Shown one piece after another: positions 12,401-27,151 of a stretch of 64,000 nucleotides of DNA; position 1 is the first letter of the stretch; the number at the start of each line of letters is the position of its first letter. Under the pieces are notes generated by a model. The model worked only from the letters and a program-made list of their open reading frames with translations. It was not told the origin of the DNA and ran no database searches. The position numbers and the translations under genes are program-made. The stretch spans positions 1,612,001 through 1,676,000 of the forward strand of contig JARFXM010000009.1 of assembly GCA_029532625.1 (NCBI GenBank). Direction: 5' to 3'. This stretch comes from Lomentospora prolificans. Lineage: Eukaryota > Ascomycota > Sordariomycetes > Microascales > Microascaceae.

Positions 12401-15145
12401 TTTTATTTATCTATCTATTTAAAAATACTGTATAATAGATAATTAATATTAAATCTTTTAGTCTTTATAGGTTTTACTTAAAACTAGCTAGTAAATAATA
12501 TTCTTTAATTACTTATAATATAAATATATATATTAAAGTAATATTTAACTTTTTATAAAAGATTTAAGCTAACTTAAAAACTTAGAAGTTCTTAATTATT
12601 AGAATAATCGTTATAGTTTACTTTTTATTCTAAGCCTAAGTTTCTAAAGAATTCTCAATAAAATTAAAACTAATTTCTTAAGAAAGATATTTAGATAATA
12701 ATAAAAGGATTAACTATTTATAAAGTTTATATTAAGGTTTATATATTGTTTAATATTATATAAAAGTTTTAATATAATTATAGATATCTACTTCTAAGTT
12801 TTTTAAGTAAAAGTTATGTCTTAGTAATTCTATTATATAGTTTCCCTCTAAATGTTTTATTTTAAATTATTATAGTATTTCTTAATAAATTCTATTCTAA
12901 TAATTCCTTAGTTAAATATAATAATTATTATTTTATAAAATAATAATTTTTATTCTTTATAATATAAAATTCTCTCTTTAAGTATTCCTAAAATATATTA
13001 TTCAATCTTTTAATAATATAAATTTATTTTTATAGTATTTATAATTTATTGATAAATTTATCAACTTAGTCTTGATTCAAAGTTTTATTTTAATTTTATA
13101 AATTTCTTTTTATTCTAAAATAATGTAAGTTTTTTGATTAATTCTTTTAAAAATAAATTTAATTAATATTTTATAAAAACTAATTAATTATTCTATTAAT
13201 AAGATTCTCTTACTCTATTTTAAGATTTTATTAAATATGAATATTCTTTTAAATAGCTTTTACTTATTCCTTAAATTATAGTTTATATCATTATAACTTT
13301 ATTCTCCTTTATTTAAAGTATTTTTCTAGTTTTCAGGAATTCTTTTTTTGGAATTTATAATTCTTATTCTTTACTTTTGAATAAAGAATTATATTTAAAT
13401 AAAAACAAGCTTTTAAGTTAATATAACTTATAATTTTATAACTAGTTTTTTAATAATATTTTAATAATTAGGATTCTTTTTCATATAATCTGAATATGAA
13501 AGTAAAAAGTTAGTAAGATTGATATATCTTCTTTAGCTATTAGTTCATATAAAAATTAAATACTAATAGATTCGAAACTTATTTTATAATCTTTCTTTTT
13601 AAATCTTTTATAAACGTATTATTTACTTTTTTTAAGATTTAATAATTAATAGAAACTTAGAAACATAATTTTTCACTAAAAAATAATATTAATATTTTGG
13701 GTTTATTATAATAGTTAAAATTTTTATTAATTTATAGTCTATTTCTTTCTATTTTTATAAACTTTGTAAATTAAAAAGCTATAAGATATTATCATTTTTC
13801 TACTTCTCAAAGTAATATATTAGAGATTATATACATTATGATATTGATTTCTATTTAAATCCTCGCTTAGTTATTTTAATAAATTAAGATAAAAGTTTTC
13901 ATCAATTAAAAAGAAAATTTCTGATTTTTAGCTTTTATTATTTTTTAATAAAAAGAATAAAGAAATATATAAATATATAAATATTAGATAATTAGAAATA
14001 AACTTCTAATGGAAGTTAATATATTCCAAAAATATTTAAATATTTCTATATAGTTCATATTTATTCAAAGTTTATTTAAACTTTATATTTTTTAATAATA
14101 TAATTAAAAGGTTAATTTTAATTTAAAAGAAATTATTGTTTCTCATTAATATATAATTTTATAATTTATAAGTACTTAGAAAATAGTAAAAGTATTGATT
14201 AATTTAAAAAGTATAATTATATATTTAAAGTATTTATATTTTATTTAGAAAATAGTTTTTATTGGTTTTTAAATTAAACATGAATTTACTAATAAGTATT
14301 TTTAAAATTCAATTTAAAGAATTTTTCCATTTATAATAACTTTATAAAAAGTTCAAAAAAAAATAAAAAAAGCATTAGTCTTGAATAATAATTCTATTGA
14401 ATTTTTAATAGTTAATATAAAATTATAAAATTATTTATTTTTAGTATAAAAAATAGAAGCTTATATTAAATTTTAAGATATCTAAATTAGATATTTTCTA
14501 AATTCTTTTTTCTTATTTTTATATTAAAGGATATATAAATCCTTGTTCCTTCTAATAGTTATAATCGGAAAGTACTTAGGGATACTATAATTCTAATAGG
14601 GAAATATTATAAAATACTAGTACTTCTATATTTCAGTTTAGAATAAAATTATGTCTAAACGCAGTAATATTATCTTATTTAAATAAAAAAGTAAAGAATT
14701 AAAAAAAGAGAATATAATATAGTTATACTTAAATATTATAAAATTAGATTATAATATATTTACTATAGGTTTAAAGAATTATAATCTAGATACTTTAACT
14801 TAAAAAGCCCTTTTTTTTCTAAAGCTCTTTAATTAACCTTTTTTTATATTTCTATCTTATCTTCTACTTAAGTAGAATATAAGTTAGCTCTATATTTTAT
14901 TTTAGATAGTCCTTAGACTATTTTAGACTAATCTCTAACTTAGAGTCTATAATACTATATTTTAAATAGTTTAAAAAATAATATCTTAAGATTTATTAAT
15001 TTATTATTCCCTTTTTAGAGTATCCTTACTAAAACTCTCCTAACTCCAATTATAGTCCTAGAGTATTTAGGGATTGATACGAGTTAGTTCTTAGTACTAG
15101 CTAGACTAAATCCAACTTGACCTTGGATAAAAGAATCCCTTTATA
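9469..15145 (-). mobile_element. Array copy A (two LTRs plus internal region)
   Basis: LTRs are at 9469-9915 and about 14701-15145. The internal 4.8 kb matches copy C over most of its length, including the chromodomain-like segment at about 11665-11790, but the stretch carrying the reverse transcriptase Asp-Asp box is deleted near 14160-14210. CpA and TpG have partly reappeared, so this copy has continued to mutate after RIP. No reading frame survives; a 63-codon open frame at 10899-11090 is accidental. Confidence 0.7.
10631..10709 (+). repeat. Tandem repeat, 17-18 bp unit, about 4.5 copies
   Basis: The unit AAGTTATATTTAATATT is repeated head to tail, with the last copies one base longer. 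It lies within copy A of the array and is absent from the matching parts of copies B and C, so it arose locally. Confidence 0.9.
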
Positions 15146-18100
15146 TATTTAAAGTTTCTTATTTCTTTATAAAGAGTTCCCACTCTTGAGAAATTCCTTT
15201 AAAGGTTAATATATTATATCTCCTAGCTTCTCTTTTTAACTTCTCTTTTTCTTTTCTTCTTTTCTAAGTTAAGAATTTTATAATATTCTTTATTTTTATT
15301 TAAAGACGTTTAACTCTCTAAATTGAATTATTATAATAATAGTTATATTAAATAATATCACTTATTAAGCTTTTATTTCTAATAAGGGTTTAGTTAAATT
15401 TAATAGTAAGTAAGATTAACTAGTAAAACTTAATCTTAAGTTGTATTTTTAATATATCTTATTAGCCTATTTAAATCTATTCCTTCTTTGATTAGTAATT
15501 GTAGAGGATTTTCCTAAAGTTTTTATTTAATATTAAGTTTATACTATTTTATAATTTATTTAGTTCTTATTTTATTTAAATATAATTAATGAAACTTTAG
15601 TAACTGCTTTTTACTTATATGTTTATTTTAATAAAATATTTATTATTTAATAAAAGCTAATTATATTTTAGCTTTAAAGAAGGCTATGAATAATATTATA
15701 ATTAATATATTAACTAGATTTTAATATTTATTATACTTTTTGTATAAAGGTTTAAAAATTATTTGTATATATACTAATAAAAATAAATCTATTAAAGTCC
15801 TTATTTATGAAAAAGAATATTCTTTATGTTTTTTAGTTATAATTACTATCTTCTTCTAAATTATAAATACAATTATTTTTCTATAATCATTCTAAAATTA
15901 ATATGTAAGCTTCTTAAGTTTTTATAACTAGTAATATTATAATTATTGTATTTAAATTATTTTTAATTATTAATTTATTAAATTAAATAATTTAAATTTA
16001 TTAATTATAAATAATACAAATATTTATTCATTAAGAATGTAGATTATAAATTTCAATATATTATAAAAAATAAAGATTAGCTAAGTTTATTTTTAAAAGA
16101 ATTATAATATTTTCTTTTATTTCTTTCATTAAAATATTATTTAATTAAGATTTTAATCAAATGTATTTAAATAAATAAGAAATTTTTATTATTCTAAAAT
16201 TTTATAAAAATAACTTATTTTTAAATACTCTTAATTTAGAGTTAGTTTCAGTAAATTATTAATTCTATAAACTAAAAGTAATATTTATAGAGGAAACCAT
16301 AATAATTTAATTTAGAAAATCTTATAAATAAGCTTTACTTACTTTAATATATAATTCTATTGAGTTTACTAATATATACTTTTAAAATAAGTTATTAATT
16401 TTTAATCTACTTTTTAATTTATCCATTTAAAGATATTATATGATAAATAATTAATATTAGTTTAATTATATAAAGCTTTACTTAAATGTAGTTAATAAAT
16501 GATATTTTTCAATTATTTATAATATTAATAGATATATTAAACTAATATTTAATTTCTTTATAACAAGCTTTAGTTAAATGAAATACTAAGAAGTTCTTAA
16601 CTATTAAAATAAATCTTATAATTTCATTGAAATAACTTTATTTATTTATTTTTATTCTAAATTTATCTTTTTGAAAGTTTTATAATAAAATTAAAACTAG
16701 TTTCTTAAAACGAATATTTAAGTAAAAGTAAATAATTAATTTTTTATATCATTTATATTAGGGTTTTTAGATTATTTAATATTATATGTAAATTCGAATA
16801 TAATTATAAATATATGTTTCTAAATTCTTTAAATAAATTTATACTTTAATAATTCTATTATATAGTTTTTTTTAATGGTTTGTTTTTAGATTATTATAGT
16901 ATTCCTTATTCTAACTCAAGAACTCTTTCATTAAATATAATAATTTTAAAATAATTACTTCTATTTTTAATTATACAATTCGTTTCCTAAGTATTCCTAC
17001 AATATGTTACTTAATCTTTTAGTAATATAAGTTTATTTTTATAATATTTATAATTTACTAGTGAATTTATTAATTTAATCTAGTTTTAAGAAAAAAATGT
17101 AATTTTATATATTCTCTAGTTTTTTATTATAATATAGCTTAACTTTTTTTAAATTCTTTTTAAAAAACAAATTTAAGTAAAGTTTAATAAAAAGTACATA
17201 ATTATTTTATTAGTAAGATCTTTTATTTTATCTTTAAATCTTATGAATATACATCTTTTCAAAATAGTTTTACTTCTTTTTTTGAATTATAATTTATATT
17301 ATAATCTTGATTTTTTTATATTTAAATTAGTTTTTATTTTTTATTTTTAAGAATTTTTTTTTCTAGAATTTATACTTTTATATTTTATTTTAAATAAAGG
17401 ATTAAATTTAAATAGAAAATAAACTTAAAAAGTTAATGAAATTTATAATTTTATAATTAGTCTTTAAATGATAATTCAATCATTAGGATTCTTTTTTATA
17501 TAATCTAGATATCTATATAAGAAGGTAATAAGATTTATTTTCCTTAATCAATAATTAATATAAAAATTAAATATTAATAGATTAAAGATTTATTCTATAA
17601 TTCTTTTTTAAATATTTAATAAAAGTATTTACTACTTTTCTAAAATTTAATACTTAACAAGAAAAGAAGAAAAGATTTTTTTACTTTAATATTAATATGA
17701 GTATTTTAAGTTTTTATAATACTAAAAAGCTTTTATTAACCTATAATCTATTTTTTTATTTTCATTTTTATAGATTTTTATATTAAAAGATTATAAGATA
17801 TTATTATTTTTTGATTTGTAAAATAAGATATTAAAAATGATATAAATTTAATACTAATCTTTATCTAATTACTTTTCAATTATTTTAATAAACTAAGATA
17901 AAATCTGTATAAATACTTTTTAATAATTTCAATAAATCAAGATAAAAGTCTATAAATAGTTTCTTAAAACTTAATTTTATTTTTTATAACTTTTTAATAA
18001 AGAAATAATAAAATATACAAATATTCAATAACTAAAAATAAATTTTTAATAAAAGCTCATAAATCTTAAAAATACTTAAATATGTTTATATAAATATAGT

Positions 18101-19975
18101 TTTAGTCATTCTTATATAATCTATATGTATTTAGAATTTATTTGAAATTAATTATATTTGAGGATTATATATTTAAACCCTTAGTTCAAAATTAAAAGAA
18201 ATTATATTCCTTTAATTAATACATAATTTTATAGTTCGTAATTATTTAAAATTAGTTCAAGATATTTTATATTCTTTAATAATAATTAAATAATCTAATA
18301 AAAGGCTAGTAAATATATTTGGAAAAAATAAATATATTAATCTATTTAAAGAATATAAATACATACTTAAAGTATTTATATTTTATTTAGAAAATAGTTT
18401 TATTGATTGTTAAATTAAATATAAATTTAATCCTAAATACTTTTTAAATTCGGTTTAAAATTTTATTTTATGTATAATAAATTTATGAAAAGTTTAAGAT
18501 TAATTAAAAAGTATTAGTCTTTATTACTAATTTCATTTGATTTTTAATAATTAATATAAAATTATAAAAAATTACTTAATTTTATGTTAAAAGTGATTAA
18601 AGCTATAATGAAATTTTAAGATTTTTAAATTCTATTTAATTTTAAAACTTTTTTTTAAATATTTCTTAAATTCTTTATTTCTAGATTAAAAGATATATAA
18701 GTTTTTATAAAGATTTAATTCTAGGTTTAAAGTTATTAAAGTATTTAGCTTTGAGGAATATTAAGAGTTTCTTCATTATTTTTTTAATAAAAGTACATTA
18801 GTAAATTCTAATAAAAGTTCATAAAATAATTTTCTAAATTTTAAGATTTTAGATATTTTTTTAGAGTTTATAAATATACATATAATATAGAAATTCTATT
18901 TAATTTAAAAGTATTTACATTTCTCTCTTTAAATATATTTATAGTTAACCTATAATAAATAATAGTTTATAATAAGTTTTATAATTTATAATCAAAGTTA
19001 TTTTCCTAATAATTCTAGATAATAAATTAGGTTAAATATGATTAAAATTTCTTTAAGGTATATATTAAAAGCTCTTTAATCACTTTTTAAATAGAATCTA
19101 ATATTATAGATTTTAATATATTAGAAAAGATTTTATTAAATTGAATAAGGTATAAATGATTTTAATCCAGTTTAAATTATAATATAGAGTTTTAAAAAAC
19201 TAACTTTATTCTTATTTTAGTATTTAGATTTATTAAACTTTACTCTATTTTAAATTGGATAAACTATAGCTTTAGTATATAATATTAATAATAAAGATTC
19301 TTTATTCTAGGATTAGGTTAATAATAAAGTTAGAGACTCTATCTTTATTCTTTTTCTAAACTATTATCTAAATTAAAGAATAGTTTTTAATATAAGATAT
19401 ATTAAGTATAAAAATCTAACTTAGCTTCTTCTATAGATAGTTATATATTAAATAATCTAGCTATTAGTAATTATATATTAGAAGTTTAATTTTCTATATA
19501 TAAAATTATCCTTCAATAATTTATAAGGGGGTATAATATAGCCATACTTAAGTAAGGTAGTCCTAAGAGTTATAGAGTTAGATTAGAATATATTTACTAT
19601 TTATTTATAGAATTATAATATAGAGACTTTAGCTTAGAGAGCCCTTTTTTTCTCTTAAAGCTCTCTAGCTATCTTCCTTTTATATTTTATTTAAGCTTTA
19701 CTTATAGAGGATATAGCCTAATCTTAGACTATACTTTAAACTATCCCTAAGCTATCTTAAAGTAATCTCTAGTTTAGATCTATACTATTAGATTCTTAGT
19801 AGTATAAGATTTATTATCTTAAAATTTAGTAACTTATATTTCCTCTCTAGAATATTTTTAGTAAAACCTTTCTAACTTCTATTATTATCTTAAAATATTT
19901 AAAGTTTAGTAGAAGTTAACTTTTAATACTATTAAAATTATATTTACCTTATTTTTTAGTAAAAAATCCTTTATA
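14701..19975 (-). mobile_element. Array copy B (two LTRs plus deleted internal region)
   Basis: LTRs are at about 14701-15145 and 19522-19975, shared with copies A and C. The internal sequence is collinear with A and C but lacks the LTR-proximal 300 bp after 15145 and the segment that carries the chromodomain in A and C (the join is near 16150-16200). Decay is as heavy as in A, with scattered CpA/TpG. Confidence 0.68.
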
Positions 19976-22900
19976 ATAGTTTCTCTAAAATTTATAATTA
20001 GTCTTTAATTTAGGGTTCTTTATATAGAACTTTTTCTTTATTAAAAAACCTAATAAGAAAAAAAGTAAAAAGTAAGATAATAAATCCTTAAATCCTTTAT
20101 TTAGGGTTAGTACTAGGTAGAGTTTATAATACTTCTATTAAATAATTATAGATTTATATATCCTAGTTTAGATCCTAAGCTTTTCTTACTTTATTCTTTA
20201 AAGGGTTAGAGTTAGTTTATTTAATATATAAGTTTATATAATTTTAGTATTTTTCCTTTTTTATAATCTTAAAGTAAGTATATTTATTATTAATAATATT
20301 TATAGTTCTATTTTAAGGGTTTTTCTTCTTTAATAAGAGGTTCTTACCTTAGGAGAAGGTTTCTAAGAGGTAACTATAAATTTAGATTCTTATTCCTAAG
20401 ATCTCCTTTTTCCTTTTTTCTTCTTAGGTTTTTAACTTTATAATAATTTTCTTAATCTTTTTAGAAGTTTTTAAATCTTATCCCTAAATATAATATTATA
20501 GTAACTTATCTTCTTAATAATATAGCTTACTAAACTCTTATTTAAAGTAAGGGTTTAATTAATATTAAATTTAACCCTAATTAAGATTAGCTTTTTAAGC
20601 TTAACTTAAAACTTTATTTTTAATATACTTTTTTAGTTTATCTAAACTTATTTTTATTTTATATTAATAGTTTAAGTAAGTTCTTATATAGCTTCTATTC
20701 TTCTTCTAATTTATACTATTTTATTATATATTCTACTTTTATTCTATAAAGAGTTATAGTTAATATACTAGTAGATTCCTCCTACCCTTCTAAGCCTTTT
20801 TTAATTATATATCTATTATTCTATAATAATTATTTATACCTTAGTCTTAGAGAAGGCTACTAATAATATTACTATTAATATATTATTAGAATTCTAATAT
20901 CTCTCCTACCTTTCTTATAGTATTTTAAAAGCTATTTTTACTTATATTAATAATAGTAAATTTAGTAAAGTTCTTATATATAAAAAGTAATACTCCTTAT
21001 ACCTTCTTATAATAGCTATAATCCTTTTTTAAATTATAAGTACTTTCCTTATTTACTCTTTATTCTAAGACTAATAATTCCTAAGTTTTTATAATAAGTA
21101 ATATAGTAATTATATATTATATCTAAGCTATTTTAGAGTATTAATTTATTAGTTTAAGTAAAACTAATTTAATCTACTTAAATTAACTAAATCTACTTAT
21201 TTTAAATAGTAAGGAGTAGCCTCTAGTTAGTTATATAGACTATAAACTCTAGTAGGTTCTAAAAAGTTAGGGCTATTTAGTCTTCTCTTTATAAGCTTAT
21301 ACTACTCTTTTTACTTTTTATCTTAAATATTATTTTACTAAGTCTTTAATAAAGTAAATAGGTAGGAAGTTTTCTATAAGAGTTTTTTATAGGTTATATA
21401 AGCTAGTTATATATATAGATAATTAAGATACTTAAGAAGTAGTAAAAGCCCTTCTTTAAGCTACTTTTATAGTAAAAGCTTATCTTTTTACTTATATTTT
21501 AAAGAATTCTATAAATTAGTTAAATTTATAATAAGTCTTTTAAGGGTTTATTTAAGAGGTAGAATCTAAACTAAAGGATACTATAAGGAATTTACTAGCT
21601 AATACCTCTAAAGCTCTTAATACTCCTATTTTATTATCTTAAGAGTTTTAATAAATTTATTCTTTCCTCTTTACCTTCTTTTAATAGTATACTATAATAG
21701 CTTACTATATATTATCTAGGTTTTCTAGTAGTTCCTAATTATTCTATTTAACTAGAAATCCTATTTATTTAACTAGATAAAACTTAGCTTTCCCTTCTTT
21801 ATATTTTCTAATAATTTCCTTAACTTCCTATTCTTCTAGTTCCTCTTCTAGATCTAGAAGGTTTTAAGAGATATCTTCTCCCTCTTAATCCTTCTAAAGT
21901 TCTAGAAAGTTTACTAGAAATATAGAATATAATTACTAATACTTACTAAGGAGATTAACTTAATAAGTATTCAATTCTATATATTTAAAAATCTTAGTTT
22001 AAATATAAGTTAGTACTAATTTCTTCTTTATTATTTTAAAAAGAAAATTTTAAATAGATAATATAACTATTTATCTTACTTTAAAAATAATATCTATTTT
22101 ATATTTATTATAATATCTTCTTTATATTTTAATTATAGTTACTTAGTATTTTATTATTTATCTTTAAACTTAGTAAAAGTAATCTAATTATTCTTTTATA
22201 TTCTTAATTTAGAGTTAATTTAAGTAAATTACTAATTCTATAAACTAAAAGTAATATTTATATAAAGTTTTAAATAGTAAAGTCTTAATAGTTTAGTTTA
22301 AGGAGTTATTATAAGTAAATTTTACTTATTTTAAGATTTAACTTTATTAAATAATTTTATTAATATATACTTTTTAAAAATAAATTACTAGTTTTTAATT
22401 TATTCTTTTAATTTATTTATCTATTTAGAGATATTATATAGTAGATAATTAGTATTAGATCTCTTTAGCTTTATAAAGTTCTACTTAGAATTAGTTAGTA
22501 AATAAGATATTTTAATTATTTATAATATTTATTAGTATACTAAAGTAATATTTAATTTCTTTATAAAAGATTTAAGTTAAGTCTAGTACTCTAAGATTCT
22601 TTATAGTTATAATAAATCTTATAATTTTAATAAAGTAATATACTATTACTAGAATTATATCTATTTATTCTTTATTTTAAGTTTAATTTTTAAGAAGTTT
22701 TATAATAAAATTAAAACTAATTTCTTAGAAAAGATATTTAAGTAAAAGTAAAAGGATTAATTTCTTATAGGGTTTATATTAAAATTTTTATACTTTTTAA
22801 TACTATAAATAAGTTCTAATATAATTATAAATATCTACTTTTAAGTTCTTTTAGTAAAACTTATATTTTAGTAATTCTACTATATAGTTTTTCCCTAAAT

Positions 22901-25900
22901 AGCTTATTTTTAGATTATTATAATATTTCTTAATTAGCTTTACTTTAAGAGCTCTTTAATTAGGTATAATAACTCTTCCTTTATAAAGTAATAATCTTTA
23001 TTCTTTATAATATAAGGTTCTTTCCTTAGGTATTCCTAGAATATATTACTTAATCTTTTAGTAATATAAGTTTATTTCTTAAAATACTTATAACTTATTA
23101 GTAAACTTATTAGTTTAGTCTAGTTTTAGAGCTTTTTCTAGCTTTATAACTTCTCTAGCCTTTTACTATAAGATAGTCTATTTTTTTACTAGCTTTTCTA
23201 AAAATATAAACTTAGTTAGGATTTTATAAAAGCTAATTAATTATCCTACTAATAAGATTCTTTTATTCTACTTTTAGATTTTATTTATTATAGATATCCT
23301 ATTAAAGTAGCCTCTACTTACTCCCTAGATTATAGAATCTACTATAACCCTATTTTCCTATATTATAAGTATTCTCTTAAAGTAGTCTCTACTTATTCCT
23401 TAAGTTATGAAATCTACTATAACTCTATATTTTCTTTTAAAGTAGTTTTAGCCTACCCCCTAGATTATAGAATCTACTATAACCCTATTCTCTTATATTT
23501 ATAATATTTCTTTAGCTTTTAGGAATTCTCCTTTTTAGAATCTATAATTCCTCTTTTTTATTTTTAAGTAAAGAATTAAGTCTAAATAGAGAATAAACTT
23601 TAGAGTTAGTAGAATTTATAACTTTATAACTAGTTTTTTAATAATACTTTAGTAATTAGGATTCTCTTCTATATAATCTAGATATCTAGATAAAAAATCT
23701 ACTAAGTTAGTTTTCCCTAGTTAATAGTTAATATAAAAATTAAATACTAATAGATTAGAGACTTATCTTATAATCCTTCCTCTTAGATCCTTAGTAAGAG
23801 TATTTACTATTCTTTTTAAAGTCTAATAGTTAGTAAAAACTTAGAATAAGTTTCCTCTACTAAGATAGTAATACTAATATTTTAGGCTTTTTATAATAGT
23901 AAAGAGCTTTTACTAACTTATAACCTATCTCTTTTTTATCTCTATAAGCTTTCTAGACTAAAAAGCTATAAAATATTACTATCCCTCTATTTCTTAAGAT
24001 AAGATATTAGAGATTATATAGATTAAAATATCTATTTTAACTCTAGTTTTCCTTTAGTTATCTTAATAAGCTAAAATAAAAGCTTTAGTAAATACTTCTT
24101 TAAGTTTTATAAAAGTATTTATAGCTTCTACTAATTAAAAGAATTCTCCTTTCTTAATTCTATTCTTACTATCTTTTAATAAAGAAGTAATAGAATATAT
24201 AAATATTAAGTAATTAAAAATAAATTTCTAATAGAAATTAGTAAATCCTAAGAATACTTAGATATCTTAATATAAATATAGTTTAAGCTATTCTTATATT
24301 ACTTATACTTACTTAGAGTTTATTTAGACTTTATATTTTTTAATAATATAATTAAAAAAACTAACTTTAGATTAAAAGAAACTATACCTTTCTTAGTTAG
24401 TATATAGTTTTATAGCTTATAGTTATTCTAAGATTAATTTAAGGTATTCTTTATATTCTTTAATAGTATTAGAGAAAATAAAGATATTATTTAAGAAGAT
24501 TAGATAATAATAGTTAAGTAATCTAGTAAGGACTTAGTAAATATATACTTAAAAAGTAGTAGGAGTATTAGTTAATCTAAATAGTATAATTATATATTTA
24601 AAATATTTATATTTTATTTAGAAAGTAGTTTTCTATTAGTTTTTTAGTTAAATATAAATTTAGTAATAAATATTTTTAAAGTTTAACTTAAAAAACTATT
24701 TTACTTATAAAAATCTTATAAAAAGTTTAGAGATTAGTAAAAAAAAAGCATTAGTTTTTAATAGTAACTTTATTAAATTTTTAATAATCTATATAGAGTT
24801 ATAGAGACTTATTAGATTTTAATATAAAAAAGATAAGGGCTTTAACTAGACTTTAGAATATTTAAATCTATTCTAATTTTAAGGCTTTTTTAAGATACTT
24901 CTAGAGTTCTTCTTCTTATTTCTAGGTTAAGGGATATATTAGTTTTTATAAAAGTTTAATTCCTAGTTCTAGGTTAATAGAATATTCTACTCTAAGAAGT
25001 ATTAAGAGTTCCTTTACTATTTTAGTAAAGAATATATTAGTAAATTCTTATAGAGATTTTAAAAAGGGTTTTTTATTATATTTTATCTTAAATATTCTTT
25101 TTTCTTATTAAATTAGATTTACTAATATAAATATAATATAGATCTTCTATCTAACCTAAAGGTATTAGAAGAAATAATTAAATCTTTCTTTTTAAATATA
25201 TTTATAGTTAATCTATAATATATAATAATTAATTATAATTTTTATATTTTATTAATAATTCTAAATAGTTTATAAGTCTTATATAAGTTTAGAATTCTTC
25301 TATATATATTTAGAGTATTCTCTTATTATCCTTAATTTAGAATTTAACTTTATAGATTTTAATATATTAGAAAGTAGATTTATTAACTTAGGTAAAATCT
25401 AGGGGTCTTTAATCCTATTCTAGCTATAATATATATTTCTAAATAAAATCTTAGGAGATTAGGTTAATACTTATCCTAATATTTAGGTCTAATTAGATTT
25501 AGGTCTAATTTACTTTAATTTAAATTATACTTTTTATACTTAATATAAACTTTTAATTTTAGAATAAAGTTAGTAAAGTTAAAGATTTTATTCTTAATCT
25601 TTTCCTAAATTATTATTAGAATTATAATTTTTAATATAAAATATATTTAATACTAGGGTTTAATTAAGCTTTTTCTATAGATAGTTTTATATTAAATAAT
25701 TAAATTATTAATAATTATAGTATTAGAGTTTAAATTTATTAAATATAACTTTTAGCTTAAATTTCTTTAAAGAAGATTTAAATATAAAAGTATTCTTTAT
25801 TAATAGATTATTTTTATATTTAATTTTAGTTTTCTTATAATATTAACTAATATACTATCTAATTTTATTTAAAGATTATTTATCTACTTTTAAACTATTT

Positions 25901-27151
25901 TTTCTTTTTAAATTTAATTTCTTTTCTTATTAGATTATTAAAGTTTATTACTTACTAGCTTTTATATATATACTTTTATAGTATATTAATAAAATAGCTT
26001 TTTCTTCTAGTTTCTTTTATAATTATTTATTTAATCTAAAGAAGAAATCTTATATTATTTTACTATCTAACTTATCTCTTAGAGCTTCTTCTAATTAAGC
26101 TTAGAGGTTAAACTATTCTTTTTAAAGTTTATTAAATATATATCTTTTTTATTTTAATTTAAAAAGGATTCTTTATAGTTTTTATTCTTAGATTTTTAGA
26201 AATTAATAGTCTTATTTAATAAAAGTAAATAAGTTATTTATAGTTAGAATATAGTTAAGTCCTTTAATATATTACTATTAAAGTATTTAAAGATTATTCT
26301 TAGTATAATTAAGAGTTTATAGGATTTTAAGTTATTTAAGTATATACTTTAGTATAGTAGAATTCCTATTAATAATTCTTTTATATTAATTAATAATTTT
26401 AACTTAGATTATATCCTTAATAAGTTTCTTTATATAATATAATAATACTTTATAATTAAGAATTTTTACTATTAATTTAGTATTATTAATTTAGATAAGT
26501 TTTATATAAATTTTTATAAATAAAGTAATTATATTCTTAATAATCTTTTCTAGTAGTTATAATAGGAAAGTACTTAAAGATATTATAAATTCTAGAAAAG
26601 AAGTAATAAGAGATACTAATACTTTTATATTAGGATTTAGAGTAGGATTATTATTTAAGTTTAGTAATACTATCTTATCTAAGTAGAAACTAAAGAATTA
26701 TAAAAGGGTATAATATAGTTATACTTAAGTAAAGTAATCTTAAAAATTATAAAGTTAGATTAGAATATATTTACTATTTATTTATAGAATTATAATATAG
26801 AGACTTTAGCTTAGAGAGCCCCCTTTTTCTCTTAAGACTCTTTAGCTATCTTCTTTTTATATTTTATTTAAGCTTTATTTATAGAGGATATAGCCTAGTC
26901 TTAGATTATACTCTAGACTATCCTTAAGTTATCTTAGAGTAATCTCTAGTTTAAGTCTATACTACTAGATTCCTAGTAGTATAAGATTTATTATCTTAGG
27001 ACTTAGTATTTTATATCTCCTTTTAGAATATCCTTAGTAAAACCTTTCTAACTCTTATTATTATCCTAGAGTATTTAGGGTTTAGTAAGAGTTAACTTTT
27101 AGTATTATTAAGGTTATATCTACTTTATTTCTTAGTAAAGAATCCCTTATA
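19522..27151 (-). mobile_element. Array copy C, the most complete copy
   Basis: LTRs are at 19522-19975 and 26699-27151 (about 453 bp each), with 6.7 kb of internal sequence. On the minus strand the reverse transcriptase palm region lies at about 24425-24640. It shows the family's F-x-LT-N-x-PTTF stretch, then F-L-x-x-I-F-I-F-S-N-T, with the two Asp codons reading Asn. The chromodomain-like segment (F-Y-L-V-K ... E-N-L-D-N) is at about 21675-21800, downstream of integrase as expected. CpA and TpG are nearly absent, so this copy looks freshly saturated compared with A and B. Inactive. Confidence 0.78.
23301..23500 (+). repeat. Tandem repeat, 60-75 bp unit, three copies
   Basis: Units begin with TTAAAGTAG at 23302, 23377 and 23437 and share a CTAGATTATAGAATCTACTA core. 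The second unit lacks about 15 bp. The repeat lies inside copy C and is not present in copies A or B at the matching place. Confidence 0.85.
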
